Source of the DNA: Haladaptatus pallidirubidus
Lineage (GTDB): Archaea; Halobacteriota; Halobacteria; Halobacteriales; Haladaptataceae
Direction of reading: 5' to 3'
Length of the DNA stretch: 64,000 nt
NCBI RefSeq assembly: GCF_020700235.1
Contig: NZ_CP085301.1
Coordinates: 2,170,001 to 2,234,000, forward strand
A program made the position numbers and the translations under genes. The notes under the pieces were generated by a model, which was not told the DNA's origin, did no database searches, and saw only the letters and a program-made list of their open reading frames with translations. Shown here piece by piece: positions 45,737 to 52,929 of this stretch (its first letter is position 1; every line of letters starts with the position of its first letter).

Positions 45737-45969
45737 ATAGAGGAGAGTAGTGTCATTCTTATTGAATAAGATGTTCTGTTTTATTTTCCATATCACCACA
45801 AAGTATTTATTAATTCGTGCTAAACGGTATCATGTGTCGAGGGCGCTTTGACATCACCGGATCTGGCGCCATCACTCCTGATCCACCTCCCTCGATCCAC
45901 CCCCCATTCCTCCGGAGCTCTTCTAGGCTACAATCACCGCTCGATAGGGTTAGGAGCTTCTCAATGCTA

Positions 45970-46302
45970 TCATCTTCGATTGCACTCAGTCGAAAAACGT
46001 CCAAGCTGTTGCACTGACTCAAGCACTTGCCCTTCCGTCCGTTGCCGGTCGATATGCCGACTCCTGCTGCCATCCAATCCGTCAGCCTCAATCGGCGTTC
46101 GCGTGATCGAGTTCGTCAGTCGGTTGTAAGTGAGAATCGCTGTTGCATCCTCAGTTACGCCAATCAGCAGCCGTCTAGCTCCATCATTTTCAAGCAGTTG
46201 CGTCGCAAGTCGGTCAGTGTCGATCCCGTCGTCCCGTGTCTCCTCCAAGACGATCGCAAGCTCGCTATGGAGCGCATCGAAGAGGGCCGTCTCACGGAGC
46301 AT
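45970..46302 (-). pseudogene. Paralogue of the 13333 gene, altered C-terminus
   Basis: Reads MLRETALFDALHSELAIVLEETRDDG, LATQLLENDGARRLLIGVTEDATAIL and NRLTNSITRTPIEADG, close to 13333-13605. It then changes to Arg/Gln-rich residues without similarity. The upstream DNA is also shared. It is probably a relic with a fused end. Confidence 0.5.
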
Positions 46303-46365
46303 ACTAGACGCTTCGCGAGAACACACCGTAAAGAATTGCCAGCCAGACTGAGAGTGAATACACAC

Positions 46366-46386
46366 CGTTAGTATAACCTACTAACC
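46366..46386. promoter_or_regulatory. Inverted repeat (C/G)GTTAGTA-N5-TACTAACC, copy 4
   Basis: CGTTAGTA, spacer TAACC, TACTAACC: seven perfect pairs plus one mismatch. It is followed by TACG as in copy 1. It lies between the paralogue relic and the end of the SprT cluster. Confidence 0.7.
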
Positions 46387-46390
46387 TACG

Positions 46391-46567
46391 TTAGCGTCTG
46401 TACCGTTCGAAAAACAAACGAATGAAAGACTGAGGGAGGGCCGGAGCGTCGATCAACGCCGCCCTGTAGATCTCATGGCCGCAAGGATAGATCGTGACCG
46501 CCGAGGGGCCGCGAATCGTACCTACCATCACCGTTTGCCCGCACGCCGGGCAGCGCTTCGGACTCAT
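46391..46567 (-). CDS. 58-residue zinc-binding protein coupled to sprT
   Basis: Starts MSPKRCPACGQTVMVGTIRG and continues AVTIYPCGHEIYR to the end FFERYRR. C-x2-C and P-C-G-H could bind one zinc. Its ATG overlaps the TGA of the SprT frame (ATGA), so the two are translationally coupled. It is the third gene of the most complete SWIM/SprT cluster. The family is not recognised. Confidence 0.6.
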   Translation of the reverse strand: MSPKRCPACGQTVMVGTIRGPSAVTIYPCGHEIYRAALIDAPALPQSFIRLFFERYRR

Positions 46568-47116
46568 TCAGTAACCTCCTCAACTCGCAGCGACCCGTCG
46601 CAGTCGCCACAACTGTACTTCTCAGGGTGTTTCACAACCTTCGAGCGCCGATAACGCGCGAGTCGCCCGTCACAGTCTTCGCAAATCACCCACCAGTTCG
46701 GCGATGTGAACCGCTCGCAGTGCTGGGTTGTGTCGAGAGTATCGGTCCAACGGGTGAACGTTCGCCCGTGGTCCGCTTCCCCGAACTCGTGGTACTGCCA
46801 TGCGTGAATCAATTCATGGCACACGGTCGAACTGAATTGTTCCCAACCGTGTTGCTCGAATGCATCCCATGCGAGCGAGATCGTTATTCGTCGCCCCTGC
46901 CGACCGCTGTCGTCGCTGGGACACCTCCCACGCAATTGCATCAATCGGCAGGTCAGAGAAATGCGCAGCGGCGACGTCCGCCGCGTGTGCTTGTGCTCGG
47001 TCGAGCAGGTTCCGTTCAGTCGTCGGTGTGTCGTCCGCGCATTCGGTCGAACTAGCCGCGCACTCGGTCAGCGTTCGCTGGGCGACCATATCCAATAGTT
47101 TCGATTGTTGCGCCAT
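46564..47116 (-). pseudogene. SprT-like metallopeptidase, frameshifted
   Basis: The first frame reads LLDMVAQRTLTECAAS, NLLDRAQAHAADVAAAHF, IDAIAWEVSQRRQRSAGA. The second starts about there with RRITISLAWDAFEQHGWEQFSSTVCHELIHAWQYHEFGEADHGRTF and ends in a zinc ribbon (WWVICEDCDGRLARYRRS, YSCGDCDGSLRV). HELIH is the catalytic zinc site of Spartan/SprT proteases. The shift lies near 46905 and may be a deletion of several bases. Two overlapping frames could also produce separate proteins. Related proteases clear DNA-protein crosslinks. Confidence 0.75.
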
Positions 47117-47140
47117 AAAATTAGATAACGTGACAGATGA

Positions 47141-47566
47141 TTAGTTTGGCAGTTCCTTACGATGTGCGCGGACGCACGGCCAGCACGGGAAGCCATTCAG
47201 GCCATCACAATCGCACTCTTCAGGTTCAGCGTCGTCTTCGTCTGTCTTGTCGTCGTCCGATGGGAACGCCGTGAGCGTTCCGTCATCCGTCGCAGTTTCG
47301 ACGGCAGCCATGTGCTTACAGAACGCGCTCCGGTGGACGTGGTGCGGGCAGGTGCACGCCATCACGTTGTCGGTCACGTCGTCCAGCGTCACTACGTATT
47401 GGTGGTCAGCGGGGTTCTCGTGGCTCTCATTGGTCACTTCGATGAGTCCGGGGGCATTGACGTCGAAGGAAAATTGGTCGGCCTGTGCGCGTTTCTGGGC
47501 CGTCTCGTCAGCTTCAAGCGCTGCAGTTGGGTTTGCATGCGATGCGTTCGTCAACCCAGCATTCAA
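47141..47566 (-). CDS. SWIM zinc-finger protein
   Basis: A 141-residue protein. The N-terminus (TAALEADETAQKRAQADQF) is followed by VTNESHENPADHQYVVTLDDV, the SWIM motif MACTCPHHVHRSAFCKHMAAVE (C-x-C...C-x-H), a long acidic stretch and CDGLNGFPCWPCVRAHRKELPN. SWIM domains bind DNA or proteins. The SprT-like gene starts 24 bases downstream on the same strand, suggesting the two products work together. It is one of two intact copies in the window. Confidence 0.85.
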   Translation of the reverse strand: MNAGLTNASHANPTAALEADETAQKRAQADQFSFDVNAPGLIEVTNESHENPADHQYVVTLDDVTDNVMACTCPHHVHRSAFCKHMAAVETATDDGTLTAFPSDDDKTDEDDAEPEECDCDGLNGFPCWPCVRAHRKELPN

Positions 47567-47684
47567 TAGGATCGGATTTGAGAGCGAGTGTGGACGAACC
47601 TTGGATGCCTGAGACCCGCCTCCAAGAGGTGCTTGCTCGTTAGCTAGACACTGTTTTTGATTGTGGAAAAACAGTTCGAAAGGG

Positions 47685-48791
47685 TTACTCTATGGGTTCG
47701 TTAGCTTCGCCTCGATCTTGATACGGTGGTACCCAGATATCTTGTTCGATCATGGAGTCGATACGCGCCTGCGTGACTTCTTCGGCATACTTGTCATGGC
47801 GAGGTGGTTGTGCATCGAGATAACGGTTCTTTGGGTAGAGTTCCCGATCGTAAATGACCTGGCATAGCTCAGTGCGAAGGTCTTTCAACCAATTTGTCAG
47901 CGGCGATCGAGTACGGTGTTCACGCAATCCTTCGATATCGATGGGAGCTCCGACATATGAGGATCCGGCACCATAGTCGTGTTCAGCAAGTACGTCACCT
48001 CGATGGTTAACAACCATCGACCCACCACCGAAGGTGTCAACGGGCGTCTCTTCATCCGGTGTGAGATAGTAGGTACCCAAATTTGGTGCAACAAGGTAGG
48101 CAGTGTTATCGAGTGCCCGGGCTCGATTTTGAATACGCCATCCGTCATTAGCAACGAGAGGTTCAGGACAAGAAATCCGACAAATAACCTCTGCCCCATT
48201 CATCGCGAGGCCGCGAACATATTCCGGATAGGCCCCTTCGATAGCCAATGAGATGCCAAGACGTCCGATATCCGTGTCTGCAACTGGGAAAAAAGCGTCT
48301 AAATCTCTGCCGTATTCTGCGACCCACGCATCCCAGACGTCGTGCGGGCTGACCGATCGTTCAACGGGGAGGAGTGGCGTCACCTTCCGGTGTTTTAGGA
48401 TGATGTCACCGTCTGGATTGATAATAAATGCAGTATTAAAGAACTTGTTTGGAAACTTCGGTTCAGCTTTCTCCTTCGCTGAGGCGACAATATAGGTCTC
48501 GAATTCTGTAGCATATTCACCAAGTGTGTTGGTCTCGTCACCAGGAATGTCTATCGCGATCTCGTCTGCGTACGTCGCGTGATCCATGTCCATGACTTCA
48601 TCAGTGAATCCCTGAAGCGCCCCCTCGGGAATGACGGCAAGCTTCACTGGCAATTCGAGACTACTCAGCCACGTCGCCGCTTTGAGATTGTCGTGGATGT
48701 GGTCAAGATTCTTCTGTATATCGCTACGTTCTGTCGCACCCCAGACGGTTGGAGAGAGACCAACCGCAGTGTATTGTTCGATCTTCGCCAT
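47685..48791 (-). CDS. Nitrilase-fold protein lacking the catalytic Cys
   Basis: A 368-residue protein of the carbon-nitrogen hydrolase fold. The Glu (AVIPEGALQGF, Glu56) and Lys (ILKHRKVTPLL, Lys136) of the catalytic triad are kept. The nucleophile segment reads LGISLAIEGAYPEYVRGLA, with Ala183 where Cys is expected before x-E-G-x-YPE. The next conserved part, GAEVICRISCPEPLVAND, RIQNRARALDNTAYLVAPN, resembles amidase/formamidase-type members. Without Cys it should not hydrolyse amides in the usual way. Its role may be binding or regulation. Confidence 0.8.
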   Translation of the reverse strand: MAKIEQYTAVGLSPTVWGATERSDIQKNLDHIHDNLKAATWLSSLELPVKLAVIPEGALQGFTDEVMDMDHATYADEIAIDIPGDETNTLGEYATEFETYIVASAKEKAEPKFPNKFFNTAFIINPDGDIILKHRKVTPLLPVERSVSPHDVWDAWVAEYGRDLDAFFPVADTDIGRLGISLAIEGAYPEYVRGLAMNGAEVICRISCPEPLVANDGWRIQNRARALDNTAYLVAPNLGTYYLTPDEETPVDTFGGGSMVVNHRGDVLAEHDYGAGSSYVGAPIDIEGLREHRTRSPLTNWLKDLRTELCQVIYDRELYPKNRYLDAQPPRHDKYAEEVTQARIDSMIEQDIWVPPYQDRGEANEPIE

Positions 48792-49068
48792 CGGTACTCG
48801 ATTGTATTATTTGTGGATAGGACATAATTATGTGTGGTGCTGTCATTGACCGGGGTTGACAAGCAGAGACAATATTATCAGTGACCAACGACATTAATCA
48901 ATCTCGTGGGCAAATAGATTTCTCGTAAGTTGACTGGGGCTAATAGATCGATTGATGTGAGTGATATTCACCGACAGTTTGGAACACTTGTCTTCCAATA
49001 TTGACTCTAGCAGAACGGCTGACATTGGGGAGAGTCATCTCCAAAATAACAATGGAATATCACAATGA
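48792..49068. other. Gene-free spacer
   Basis: About 275 bases, AT-rich in places. No gene or motif stands out. Confidence 0.4.
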
Positions 49069-49278
49069 GAGGGAGGCGAGTTTGTTCATCAACGGAAGCC
49101 AGCGGATATCCTCGACGTCATGGAACCTCTCGGACCCTACATGACGAGCGAGATCGCGGACGAACTTGGGTGGTCACGACGGTCGGCCTATAACGTTCTC
49201 ACTCGACTGCATGAGAACGACGAAATTCGAAAGAAGAAGCCGGAGGAGCGGCGGGTGATCTGGATTCGGACGGAGTAG
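49069..49278 (+). pseudogene. Small winged-helix gene without a normal start (type A)
   Basis: An open frame after a TGA at 49066: FVHQRKPADILDVMEPLGPYMTSEIADELGWSRRSAYNVLTRLHENDEIRKKKPEERRVIWIRTE, given in family order. It is a complete winged helix. The only in-frame ATG (49120) would remove the first helix. A decayed relative lies at 58250-58376. It may be functional if translation starts at a weak codon. Confidence 0.5.
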
Positions 49279-49352
49279 CGGTCAGCTGCTAGAGAACTGA
49301 GTTCTGTGTAGCGACAAAAACCAGGTTGATACTACAGTGAAGCGGTGAACCG

Positions 49353-49520
49353 TTACAAATCGCGCGCTTGGACGGTTTTGCGATCGTTTTCCTCGGCTCG
49401 GCGAGAGGCGTCCTCGAGGACTGCTGCGACTTCCTCGTCAAGTGCATCGTAGAAGTCACTCGCCACATTCTGGTCTTCGAGCTGTTCTTTCACTGCCGCT
49501 TTGACAATCAAATTGCCCAT
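49353..49520 (-). CDS. DUF1931 family histone-fold protein
   Basis: A 55-residue protein: MGNLIVKAAVKEQLEDQNVASDFYDALDEEVAAVLEDASRRAEENDRKTVQARDL, given in family order. This is the short, single-fold DUF1931 protein of haloarchaea, related to histones and CBF/NF-Y. RKTVQARDL is the typical last helix and loop. It may bind DNA as a multimer. It is intact, with start ATG at 49518-49520 and stop TAA at 49353-49355. It lies between two small winged-helix genes. Confidence 0.82.
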   Translation of the reverse strand: MGNLIVKAAVKEQLEDQNVASDFYDALDEEVAAVLEDASRRAEENDRKTVQARDL

Positions 49521-49564
49521 ACAAGCGCCCAGACGGGATAATACTACAAAAGACCAGTGGTGAA

Positions 49565-49771
49565 ATGGTTGAAAAAGGACCAGTAATTCGGTTCACTGAT
49601 GACAATATTCTTCGAGTAATTCGTGAGACCGAGTTTCCGGCGGTGACTGCTCGGTGGGTCGCAGATACGGTTGGGATGGAGCGACGGCCAGTGCATCAGC
49701 GGTTTGAGGAGTTGCATGAAAGGGGTGAGTTGGAGCGTGGAAAATTGAGTCCGCGGGTGGTTATCTGGTAA
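49565..49771 (+). CDS. Small winged-helix protein (type B)
   Basis: A 68-residue protein: MVEKGPVIRFTDDNILRVI, EFPAVTARWVADTVGMERRPVHQRFEELHERGELERGKLSPRVVIW. It is a complete winged helix without further domains. A relic of the same type is at 53893-54127, nearly identical in the EFPAVTARWVADT part. Such minimal regulators are common on haloarchaeal plasmids. The partner is unknown. Confidence 0.7.
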   Translation: MVEKGPVIRFTDDNILRVIRETEFPAVTARWVADTVGMERRPVHQRFEELHERGELERGKLSPRVVIW

Positions 49772-50014
49772 ATTCCAGAAGAGTAGTGAGTATATTACTC
49801 CCACCATCATCATAATCGCTCTCAGGACCACCGATAATTAGATCTAACGCTCGGGTGATACCACCGACCGCGATCGTCTCCGGATAGCGTCCGTCATAGT
49901 CGAATTCATTGCCCTGTTGCAACCCTCAATAGACGATACGAATCGCGTGCCGAATACAGAGAAGGGATTCTGCTCTGTATCTCAAGCGCACCTTGCAATC
50001 GAGTGAAGACGGCA

Positions 50015-50947
50015 TTACCCAGGACCCTCGACGTTCACGATCCAGGGTTCGCCACCGCAGAGCCAGATGATCCCCGTGTGGGCGGTATCAGTCGGATTCG
50101 TATCGCGGTGGATCAGCTCCGGCGGGACATGGAAACACTCGCCGATTTCGATCCGTGCACTGTTCTCGCCCGCTGGACCATACTCGGTCTCGCTCGGTCC
50201 GTCAACAGCATAGCCAAAATAGACATTCTCTCCATGGTGATGCCAACCAGCGGCGGCCCCTCCGGCTGCTTGGACACGCATCATGAGGACCGCAGCTTCA
50301 GGAAACGGTGTCTCTCGAATCAGGTTTGGACTCTCGACCGTTGACACGAGGTCGTCGGGACCGACAATGGCCGGCTCGGAGTCTATATCAGTAGTCGGCG
50401 GTGCAGCGACCTGCGTAATGTCAGAATCGCCAGTAACGACTGCCAGGATCTCCAGTTGATCAACCCCGCCGATGTACCTGTGAACGGTTGTGGGAGGCAC
50501 GTGGAGGAAGTCGCCTGTCTCAATGGCTGTCGATTGACCTTCGCTATGTGCAATCCGTCCTTGGCCAGTGCGAACCCATCCATAGATGGCTCCTTCCCGG
50601 ACGTGCCACGGCGTATTCTCGTCGATCCGAAGCAGCACGAACCGATAGTCAGCAACGTGAAACAGCGTCTGCTCAATGAGGCCAGCCATCGGTTCGGTCC
50701 GATCTCTATCCGTCGGATCGACAACTCGAATGTCACCGCTCATATCGTATCGGTGGAGTCGTAGCCGGATTACTTCTTTGTCGGGTGGCAAATTCAGGAA
50801 GTGTTCGCTGGCGACGCTCGTTGCGTGCCGTTGTGCTCGGTCGAGGAGGACTGTCGGTGTCTCAGGTGTATCATCGGTCACAGCGTTCGCGCTTTCCGTC
50901 AACGTTCGCTGGTCGGTGATCTCCGAGATCGTCAATTGGCGTACCAC
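50015..50947 (-). CDS. SprT-leader/bicupin fusion protein
   Basis: A 310-residue frame. Residues 1-56 (RQLTISEITDQRTLTESAN, TVLLDRAQRHATSVASEHF) match the N-terminal leader of the SprT-like protein. From about residue 69 (MSGDIRVVDPTDRD) it is a two-cupin protein: RTGQGRIAHSEGQSTAIETGDFLHVPPTTVHRYIG, then WHHHGENVYFGYAVDG and IGECFHVPPELIHRDTN. The His residues of both barrels are visible (HVPP and WHHHGEN). The original cupin start is probably 50743. It directly follows a SWIM gene, exactly where sprT would be. Confidence 0.75.
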   Translation of the reverse strand: MVRQLTISEITDQRTLTESANAVTDDTPETPTVLLDRAQRHATSVASEHFLNLPPDKEVIRLRLHRYDMSGDIRVVDPTDRDRTEPMAGLIEQTLFHVADYRFVLLRIDENTPWHVREGAIYGWVRTGQGRIAHSEGQSTAIETGDFLHVPPTTVHRYIGGVDQLEILAVVTGDSDITQVAAPPTTDIDSEPAIVGPDDLVSTVESPNLIRETPFPEAAVLMMRVQAAGGAAAGWHHHGENVYFGYAVDGPSETEYGPAGENSARIEIGECFHVPPELIHRDTNPTDTAHTGIIWLCGGEPWIVNVEGPG

Positions 50948-50971
50948 GGATAAAAAAGACTGAAGCGGTGG

Positions 50972-51361
50972 TTAGTTCGGCAGTTCCTTTCGTCCCATTT
51001 GCACACACGGCCAGCATGGGAAATCACCGAGGCCCTCACAGTCGCAGTCTTCGGGTTTGACATCGTCGTCATCCTCCAAAGGGAAGGCGTCGAGCGTCCC
51101 GTCATCAGCCGCGTGCTCGACGGCGGCCATGCGCTTGCAGAAGGCGTTGCGGTGGACGTGGTGCGGACACGTGCAGGCCATCAGTTTCTCGGTTACGTCG
51201 TCGATGGAGACGGTGTACTGGTGCTCAGCGGGGTTCTCGTGGCTCTCGGTGGTGACTTCGACCTGTCCGAGAGCCTCGACGCGGAACCGGAACTGTTCCC
51301 ACTGTGCGCGTTTCTGTGCCGTCTCGTCAGCTTCACGGGCAGTGGATTGTTTTGTACTCAT
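50972..51361 (-). CDS. SWIM zinc-finger protein (second intact copy)
   Basis: A 129-residue protein: AREADETAQKRAQWEQFRF, VTTESHENPAEHQYTVSIDDVTEKLMACTCPHHVHRNAFCKRMAAVE, acidic stretch, CDCEGLGDFPCWPCVQMGRKELPN. The last zinc ligand in the intact motif C-K-H is replaced by Arg (FCKRM), so zinc binding may be weak. The spacer to the next frame contains ACCGCTTCAG and a T-run, shared with the other copies. The next frame is the SprT-leader/cupin fusion. Confidence 0.82.
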   Translation of the reverse strand: MSTKQSTAREADETAQKRAQWEQFRFRVEALGQVEVTTESHENPAEHQYTVSIDDVTEKLMACTCPHHVHRNAFCKRMAAVEHAADDGTLDAFPLEDDDDVKPEDCDCEGLGDFPCWPCVQMGRKELPN

Positions 51362-51584
51362 GGTCTTTCAATCTATTCAGGAAGACCAGTGCTGGTTCTG
51401 TTCGGACAGACATGCTCGTCCAAACGCGTTATCATCGACTGTTGATTGAAATAGTAGCTACTTCTGATTGATACGATTTATTGCGGTTCGCCTCCCTGCA
51501 AAACGATCTGCGGCTTAATTCGGGCTTCCCAGTACCACCCAGGTGGACACAATCTATACTCCAGTGGCGGTCATACTGTTGGGT

Positions 51585-52532
51585 ATGGACGCAATGGTTA
51601 TCGCAGACTTCGGTGGTACCGACGTATTCGAACACCGCGATGTCGAGAAGCCATCTCCTGGACCGACCGAAGTCTTGGTTCGGGTGCATGCGTCGTCAGT
51701 CAATCCTGTCGACTACAAGATTCGCCAAGCTGGATCATGGGCTGGTATCTCCCCACCAACAGTCATCGGGTACGATGTCTCCGGTGTTGTCGAAGCTGTG
51801 GGCGAAGCTGTCATGGACTTCGAACCTGGTGACGAAGTGTTCTACACACCAGAGATTTTCGGCAAGCAGGGGAGTTACGCCGAATACCACGTTGCCGATG
51901 AATCAATTGTCGCTCAGAAGCCTACAAATCTTTCCCACACCGAAGCAGCGGCGCTCCCGCTCGCTGGTGGAACGGCATGGGAGGCAATCATCACGCGGGG
52001 CAATGTGGCAGCTGGTGAGACGGCACTGATCCACGGTACCGGCGGTGTCGGTGCCCACGCCGTACAAATTGCGCACGCTGCCGGAGCACAGGTCATCGCA
52101 ACAGCGAGCCCTGAAATGGTTGAACAGACCGAAAATATCGGTGCGACTCGCGCAATCGACTACAAATCAGAGGAATTTGCTGACGTAATCGAGTCAGAGT
52201 TCGATGAGCCGGTTGATCTCGTCTTCGACACTGTCGGGGGTGACACGCTGGTTGAAAGTACGGGCATTACGAAGCCGCATGGTCGACTGGTTACCATTCT
52301 CGAACCGGAGGGTGAATGGGGGAATGCGTACCAGAAGAACCTCACAATTGAGATGCTATTCCTCGAACGTAGCCGACGGCCACTCGAAGGATTACGACAG
52401 CTCGCTGAACGTGGTCAGCTCGAACCGGTTATCGATTCGGTTCTCCCCTTGGAGGAGGTGGCGAAGGCACACGAGATGATCGAAGGAAGCGGACTCACTG
52501 GCAAGGTTGTATTGGATATCGCCGGTGACTGA
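51585..52532 (+). CDS. Zinc-independent quinone oxidoreductase (MDR superfamily)
   Basis: A 315-residue protein from MDAMVIADFGGTDVFEHRDV. VNPVDYKIRQ, IGYDVSGVVEAVG and GDEVFYTP mark the GroES-like part; TALIHGTGGVGAHAVQIAHAAGAQVIATAS is the NADP-binding Rossmann loop. VDLVFDTVGGDTL and a C-terminal VLPLEEVAKAHEMIEGSGLTGKVVL are standard for NADPH:quinone reductases. The Cys-rich zinc loop is absent. The start at 51585 follows the family opening; the longer frame to 51543 has none. The C-terminus abuts a SWIM relic. Confidence 0.88.
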   Translation: MDAMVIADFGGTDVFEHRDVEKPSPGPTEVLVRVHASSVNPVDYKIRQAGSWAGISPPTVIGYDVSGVVEAVGEAVMDFEPGDEVFYTPEIFGKQGSYAEYHVADESIVAQKPTNLSHTEAAALPLAGGTAWEAIITRGNVAAGETALIHGTGGVGAHAVQIAHAAGAQVIATASPEMVEQTENIGATRAIDYKSEEFADVIESEFDEPVDLVFDTVGGDTLVESTGITKPHGRLVTILEPEGEWGNAYQKNLTIEMLFLERSRRPLEGLRQLAERGQLEPVIDSVLPLEEVAKAHEMIEGSGLTGKVVLDIAGD

Positions 52533-52800
52533 AATCGTCTTCTGATGAGAAGGCGTCGAGTGTTCCGTCGTCGGTTGCGTTTTCGACGGCGGCCATGTGC
52601 TTGCAGAAAGCATTGCGGTGAACGTGATGCGGACACGTGCAGGCCTCGGTTCCTCAGTCACGTCGTTGATGGGGACGGTGTACTGGTGGTCTGCGGGATT
52701 CTCATGGCTCTCGGTGGTGACTTCAACCATTCCGGGGGCCATCGACGTCGAAGGAAAATTGGTCGGCCTGTGCGCGTTTCTGTGCCGTCTCGTCAGCTCC
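52533..52800 (-). pseudogene. SWIM gene relic (copy G)
   Basis: Reads TAQKRAQADQFSFDVD, GMVEVTTESHENPADHQYTVPINDVTEE, then after a shift CTCPHHVHRNAFCKHMAAVENATDDGT, LDAFSSEDDF; the C-terminal part is missing. The fragment ends at the stop of the quinone oxidoreductase gene, so an insertion or deletion joined the two. Confidence 0.78.
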
Positions 52801-52929
52801 CCTCTATGCTAATCGGGGTCGTCGGAATTTCATCTCGATACAATTCGAGACATTTACAGAGGGCACTGGCCAATTTCATATCTTCTATCAGAGAATAGTT
52901 TTAAGTTCCTGTTTCTAACGATAATATCT

